From Choanephora cucurbitarum (lineage: Eukaryota; Mucoromycota; Mucoromycetes; Mucorales; Choanephoraceae), in assembly GCA_025331435.1 (NCBI GenBank), contig JAIWNI010000063.1, forward strand, positions 1-64,000: a stretch of 64,000 nt of DNA, in the 5' to 3' direction. Positions 58,647-64,000 of the stretch are shown here, piece after piece (position 1 is the first letter of the stretch; the number at the start of each line of letters is the position of its first letter). The notes beneath the pieces are model-generated. The model did not search any database and was not told where the DNA came from. It was given only the letters and a program-made list of their open reading frames with translations. The position numbers and the translations under genes are program-made.

Positions 58647-60601
58647 ATGTCTGCTTTTGGCGGTATTCTGAAAAAAACAACACATATAAGCAATGAGAAA
58701 ATGAAGCGATTGAAAACTTCTCAACACTTTTTTTCATACATGAACAATCTTCAAAAGCTCGGCTCTCTTGGTCTTATCCACGCCAAAAGACTTGGATCTA
58801 AAGGCCTCCACAGGTCTTCCTACAGGATGTTTTCTCTTTTAACAGAGACTCAAAAGAATGATATGACACATCAAATGTTTACGGTAGGAGTTGACAACGG
58901 ATTTCTTCCTCGTCAAGACCCACTCGTTGAACTCCCTGAAGAATTTGATCGCCTGGAATCTCTCTTGCAACGTATGCCTATGCAGCTTTTGGACGGAACA
59001 CCTGGTCTTCTAGCAAGTGGTCAGTTTGGTGATGCTGTCCGTGATGAGCTCCCTCTGTATGATGTAGACAAGATCACAGATCAACGTTTGCTATCAGGTA
59101 AATAATGTTTTCTCTTTTAGATTTTGGCAATTGCTCAAGAATCTTGGTTTCTTTAGCTCTCTTTCGTGATTATACTTTCGCCGCATCTGCCTACCTACTC
59201 GAGCCTTGTGATATTTTGTATCGCTCTAGAAAAGACTATGGTCTTGGCAGAAAAGTCTTGCCCATGAACATCGCCGTTCCTTTACATAAGGTATCCAACA
59301 AGATACACAGCAAGCCTTTTATGGAATAGTAAGTTTTTGATAGCAAACATGTATTCCTTCTGTTTCTAATTGAATTTACACAATCCAGCGCCCTAAGCTA
59401 TGCGTGAGTAGATAACTTATCTTCATGCGATGTCCAAGCAAGCAAATAACTTACTAAATTCTTTCTACTTTAGATTATACAACTACAAGAAGATTAATCC
59501 TTTAGAAGGACTTACCTATGACAATTTAGCATTAGTTCGCGCTTTTGCTGGTAGCGAGTCAGAGTAAGTCAATTTACATTCGATTTCGTTTAATAAATAT
59601 ACATTAACCGCTTTTGTAGGAAGGGATTCGTTCTTAATCATGTTACAATGGTCTCTTATTCTCCTAGACTTGTCAAGCATACCATGGGGGCGCTCCAAGC
59701 TGCTGAACAAAAAGACAGAGCACGATTTAACATTGAAATGGCCGGTCTCAATGAAACTTACGAATCCATTAATAGAGAGATGGAAATGATGTGGTCTCGT
59801 AGTATGCCTGAGGACTATATTAAATTTAGAACTTTTATTATGGGAACCAAGAACCAGGTAGAATATCTGCTTTACAGAAGAGGAAATGTCTGCTGACTTT
59901 TGTTATTAAATAGCCTATGTTCCCCGATGGCGTTATTTACGAAGGTGTCAGCGACAAGCCTGTTGTTCATCGTGGTGAATCTGGTGCTAATGACTCCATG
60001 GTCCCATTAGGAGACAACTTGCTTCAGATCACCGAATTGATGCCTGAAAACCCGTTAACCACTGTTCTTCGTGACTTCAGATCATACCGTCCAACAAACC
60101 ATCGCGAGTTCTTGGAGTATGTTCAAGACAAGGCAAAGAGAGTCGGTGTCCGGGAGTTCGCTTTGCAGGATGCAAATTCTGCTGCTGCCTATTTGTCTAA
60201 TGTTGACCAAATCCGTGCTTTCCGCCACAGACATTGGAACTTTACAAAGGAGTATATCATCAAACACACTGCTCATCCTGTAGCTACTGGTGGCTCTCCT
60301 ATTGTTACATGGTAATTTCCTTATTTTCATACTTCTTTCTAAAGATAATTGCCTCATTGAAACAAATGTATCCCTCTTTTCATTAACTGTTTCTTTAATC
60401 TCATTTAGGCTACCTAATCAACTGGGGACAGTCTTGAATTTGTTGAACGAAGTTGGTGATTGTATTGATAAGTCACAATTAAGTGAGAGCAATCTAATTC
60501 GCGTTGAAGAAATCAACAAGCGCGCTCAGGCACAGAAGAGATTCCTTGAAAGAGAAGTCGCTACCCTTAAAGAGCGCTTCAGAGATCAAGAACGCACATA
60601 A
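58647..60601 (+). CDS. BNA2: Indoleamine 2,3-dioxygenase
   Basis: Model join(58647-59097, 59157-59328, 59389-59403, 59474-59563, 59620-59857, 59914-60311, 60409-60601), 518 aa. Family segments appear in order: VDNGFLPRQDPL, YALSYALYNYKKINPL, LNHVTMVSYSPRLVK, LRDFRSYRPTNHREFLEYV and FRHRHWNFTKEYIIKHT, which leads into PVATGGSPIVTWLPNQ with the heme-proximal His region. The enzyme opens the indole ring of tryptophan, the first step of the kynurenine route to NAD. Exon 3 is only 15 nt (59389-59403) and is needed for A-L-S-Y-A. The start is uncertain: ATGs at 58560 and 58602 are also in frame but would translate the direct repeat. The N-terminal about 70 residues are basic, and targeting is unclear. 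Confidence 0.9.
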
Positions 60602-62243
60602 CCTTAAAATGATAATAAAACATATTTTTCTTCTATCTCAATTGATCAAAAAATCGATGGTACTTCAATTCATCAAGATATTGAATATTGTTAGACATGT
60701 AAACTGATTGAGTTATTGCTAGTACAAGGCTTTTTTTCGTGAAGAAACAAAAGAATTAGTATGCACCTCATAGGGTCTCATACAGATCAAAACAGTGTGT
60801 GCATTTCCGTATAAAAGGGTGCGATCAGTGATGCTATAATTGTAAAAAAGGCTTTAATTGCAACTTGAGCTTTACGATAACTTTAAACGTATTTTGAAGG
60901 AAATCTTTAAGAAGTTACTTTTTGCTATCAAGCATGCTTGCAAATACAACGACCAAATGCTGAAGTCAAGTTGCAATCTTGCAAAAGGTTTTCTACATAT
61001 ATCACTATATCACTGGTTTCTTCCTGAACCTGTGTCTCTTAACTAACTCAGAGTACATTAAACAGCTTGAAGTGGATAAACCATTCTCTTCTAAGGCCTG
61101 CTGTAAGCACACATTTTGCTCTCTTGATGTTTGCCGCTTTCTCTTCTGCGTAAATCATCAGTTTTCAGATATTTTTTACTATCACTTTCAGACACTTCCT
61201 AGTTTCGAGATTACAGCCAACCTTCTAGGGTCAGCTGTTTGCTAAGAGCCAATTGGATAAGACTACTGTCACCACTCTTGATTAGTTTGAGTACTGAACA
61301 AGTCTCTTTTGTCATGAAGCAAACCTCTCCATGCATTTTTTTGGTACTTTCAACACATACAATCTTCTTTCTCATCCTCAGAAACAGTCTAAGATGATGG
61401 TTCTTATCAAACAATGCATTGACCCAATAAATTCTACCGATAACGTGCCTGTTCCAGTTTTCTTTCCAAAAATCTATCACGAATGAAACGCACTAGAAAT
61501 TAGTGATAGGAATACCAATAAAATTCGATATGTGTTTATACAAACTCAAAGAACAGTCTTGCTATCATTCCGTTTTTGTATGACTTACCCAGGATTGTAA
61601 CACACAGACAACTTAGACAAACAAATCAGTGAAAGGAAAAACAGCCCAATCTTTTGATGAATGGAAAGCTCAAATTGCTTCTGTTGGTATCATGCAACAT
61701 ATTTGAAAGTATTTCCCAGCTTCATGCCTACTACTGTTTATCTCAGTGGTGGAACAGTCGTGAATTTAGTACATTTGTTAATGTGTTTGATTGTCTGATA
61801 TTCAATGTCAATGTGTATATTCTATACCTAAGCAGATGTCGCTATGAGAGAAATTGACTAACAAATAAGATAGAGAAAGAGAGAAGTTGTTGACTGAAGA
61901 AACCTTGATTTCATAAATACTTGATGCTTGAAATGATATTTATTAAGAAGATTTCTGTAGATTTCGTCGATGCTTTGACTTAAGGTTATGAGTGTGCCTG
62001 GATGAGTAGCCTTCTCCAAAATTGCACAGTGGTGTAATTGGCTTTTTTTTTTTCTTGATAAAGTGCAATCTCTATCATTCGAGTGTGCAGTCTTTGTTTT
62101 CTGTTAATATAATTTGAATTTCTGTATATGTCATAGTTTTCTCTCAGTGTGCAATTTGTTTCTGGAGATGGTGTATAATAAAATAATAAAACGAACGTGA
62201 GTGTGTGTGAAAGTATGAAATAGATGTGTATGACCGAAATTAT
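60602..62243. other. Intergenic region
   Basis: Short frames only (for example 60979-61245 plus and 61211-61480 minus, overlapping and without family pattern). No supported gene. Confidence 0.55.
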
Positions 62244-62591
62244 TTAAGATGCGATATTATGTGTCGTACGTGTGATGTGATAGGATGAACATAGAGTTCC
62301 GACTTTATCTTCGCATGAAAAAGTAGATATGTCGGACATAGAAGATGAAAAAGAAGAGGAAGATGTGGATGCAGACTGCACCAGATAGCGGGGCGGTGGG
62401 CGAGCAATTGAAAAATCGGAAGAGTCCTTTCTTTGTCGAATGCTTATTGGATAAGTCAATGAAGGGCTTCGGCGATAAGAGATCTGATAAACATCATATT
62501 GCATTGTATTGTCAGAATGGAACGAGCCGAACGACGTAGACATGGATTTTGTAGCTTCTTTTGTTTGACACGGTAAAGAACAAAATGCCAT
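62244..62591 (-). CDS. Hypothetical Ser-rich protein, 115 aa
   Basis: An ATG frame (MAFCSLPCQTKEA ... THNIAS) with a long Ser run (SASTSSSSFSSSMSDIS) and a PPP motif. It looks like a disordered protein or the last exon of a longer minus-strand gene; a ttttttatag acceptor-like sequence sits just before the ATG. No known domain. Confidence 0.35.
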   Translation of the reverse strand: MAFCSLPCQTKEATKSMSTSFGSFHSDNTMQYDVYQISYRRSPSLTYPISIRQRKDSSDFSIARPPPRYLVQSASTSSSSFSSSMSDISTFSCEDKVGTLCSSYHITRTTHNIAS

Positions 62592-63090
62592 GCTCTATAA
62601 AAAAAAGTAGAAAAAAAGGAGGGGTTAAAGCCACTGATGATCACTATGATAATATTATATTACGTCGTCTGCAAGTCGCTTCTCGCAATACAAGCAAAGA
62701 TTCAGATCCATCAGTACGAGCAACAAAGAATAATAGTTGAGAGATAGGTTATTGAAGAAGAGAAAGAAGCTGAATTTATAAATGCCCTCTATTATGCAAT
62801 GTGAGAATTATAAACTCAATCAGTGCCTGAATCATTCTTTATCATCGGGCTAATGATATTTCAGCGTGGGAAGATAAATGACCCGTAACAAACAGCAGTT
62901 GACTCCTATAAGGATTTCTGACTCTATCTCACTTCTTTTGATTATTGTTTTCTGTTTGACATATAAGTCATAGATTATTTCTTATGATACGTTTGTTTAT
63001 GAAGAGTCCAATAAGATTCTGTTACAAGTATATCATGCTTAAAGTTGTACCACCTATTCCCATTGGCTATCTGTACACGAATCTCTGTTC
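62592..63090. other. Intergenic region
   Basis: About 500 bp, no supported gene. Confidence 0.55.
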
Positions 63091-64000
63091 TTACAAAAGT
63101 GTCCAAAAGAACCAGATTATCACTACGGCAACTAAGTTCGCGTATTTCTTGCTAGAAGATCCTTTCATCTTTTCAAAACCTTGCATTACAAATTCAAAAC
63201 ATGTAGCACATTCAGAGGCTATTGTGTTTTTAAACGAAATAAGATAAATTGGACAGAATAACCATGTTAAATACTTACGTGAATATCTTTCGCCAACATG
63301 ATTGCCTTCTGTCTTGTACAACGCAATCTTCATTTTATCATTGGGAATTAGCCAGCCAGGTTTTGGAGGACTTCTAGGACCACGCTGGTCATGTACGTTA
63401 AGTGTATAAAAACCTTCTAATAATGGACTATAACTTGGGGTTGATCTTAAATCCCATGTTGCTGTTGTCAGTAGTCCATCAATGACTGATATGGTCCACG
63501 TTGACTTATTGGGACCCACTGCCTCAATAGTGACATTTTGAGGTCTGACTTGAAGCTGCGTATAGAACCATTCCATCTGTACCTGTGCTCCTGAGTCATC
63601 CGAATCAACAGGTAGTCGAAACACAGGGCCCAAGATAACAGGATCTTTCTCACCTCTATTTGGGTTTTGCCAGACAAGTTTAGGTGTTTTCCACAGCAAC
63701 ATGCCTGGTCTATGTGTATGATCATATGTAGCATTGGTTGGTAGCATCATAAGGCTTACAGATGGATCTAACTCTACTCTTCTAGAGGCTTGACGGAACC
63801 CTGGTCTACGACCAATGACTACAGGATTGGCCATATTAGCCGGCGGATCAGGCTTTACCTCCACAGTTTGTGTGGCTTTTTTTTTGATAACAGATATCGA
63901 AAGCGCATATACATGTAAATATTTAGAATGCACAAATACGAAACTGCCTGACCTGAGTAACAACTTTACCTGGTTTGTCTTGGTTCTGAGCTAAACACAT
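63091..64000 (-). CDS. Secreted, membrane-anchored protein of unknown function (5' partial)
   Basis: Model complement(join(63091-63218, 63279-63875, 63970-64000)), with the 5' end beyond the window. The visible start, C-L-A-Q-N-Q-D-K-P, looks like the end of a signal peptide and its cleavage region. The body (about 200 residues) has beta-rich segments such as GMLLWKTPKLVWQNPN and STWTISVIDGLLTTATWDL, with N-glycosylation sites. The C-terminus, after a short linker, has one hydrophobic helix (ANLVAVVIIWFFWTLL) that would anchor it in a membrane or serve as a GPI signal. It resembles fungal secreted domain-of-unknown-function proteins. Intron 63219-63278 is 60 nt, in frame and stop-free. Confidence 0.7.

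Noticed and set aside
1..64000. CRISPR arrays, bacterial operons or a mitochondrial origin
   Set aside because: No spaced direct-repeat array, no ribosome-binding pattern, and standard nuclear spliceosomal introns throughout.

Overview
The window looks like nuclear DNA of a filamentous fungus, most likely an early-diverging Mucorales-type mould. It is AT-rich, and its genes are cut by many short introns of about 45-95 nt. CT-rich tracts lie upstream of several start codons. The gene set includes fungus-typical families (a KCH potassium-transport protein, a GH5 steryl/ceramide glucosidase, an ankyrin-DIL protein) beside a RegA-like receiver-phosphodiesterase. Species was not determined. Gene models were spliced by hand from GT-AG (three times GC-AG) junctions with reading frame checked at each exon, so lengths are predictions.

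Layout. 1-427: C-terminal tail of a truncated acidic gene. 1975-3380: KCH membrane protein. 4894-7302: cyclic-nucleotide phosphodiesterase, converging on a GH5 glucosidase (7473-9902, minus). 10556-11533: PTPMT1-like dual-specificity phosphatase (minus). 13370-14651: Kes1/Osh4-like oxysterol-binding protein (minus), divergent from VPS9 (15538-17499). 18432-19459: ataxin-3-like Josephin protease. 19846-22079: ankyrin-DysF-FYVE protein (minus), divergent from an ankyrin-DIL protein (23989-26406). 28119-33266: a tight same-strand cluster of an EF-hand protein, UBA3 and UTP8/NOL11.

From about 33.3 to 47.7 kb the gene density collapses. This stretch holds an LTR-like relic, a broken zinc-knuckle/nuclease-like gene, one intact fasciclin-domain secreted protein (39295-40498), about 6 kb of gene-poor DNA with decayed coding traces, and a tRNA-Phe gene. 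Genes resume on the minus strand: POP1 (47696-50563), QRI7 (51390-52693), a DH-only RhoGEF (52856-54229) and a PKA catalytic subunit (54950-56370). After another sparse stretch comes indoleamine 2,3-dioxygenase (58647-60601, plus). The window ends inside a secreted, membrane-anchored protein gene (63091-64000, minus).

Themes. cAMP signalling appears at both ends, with the phosphodiesterase that degrades cAMP and the kinase it controls; they are about 48 kb apart and are not an operon. Endosome/lipid functions (VPS9, FYVE protein, OSBP, steryl glucosidase) and RNA processing (POP1, UTP8, QRI7) make up much of the rest. I found no gene cluster that is clearly an undescribed system. The best leads are the receiver-phosphodiesterase, the ankyrin-DysF-FYVE protein and the decayed zinc-knuckle/PD-(D/E)XK-like gene beside an LTR-like element.
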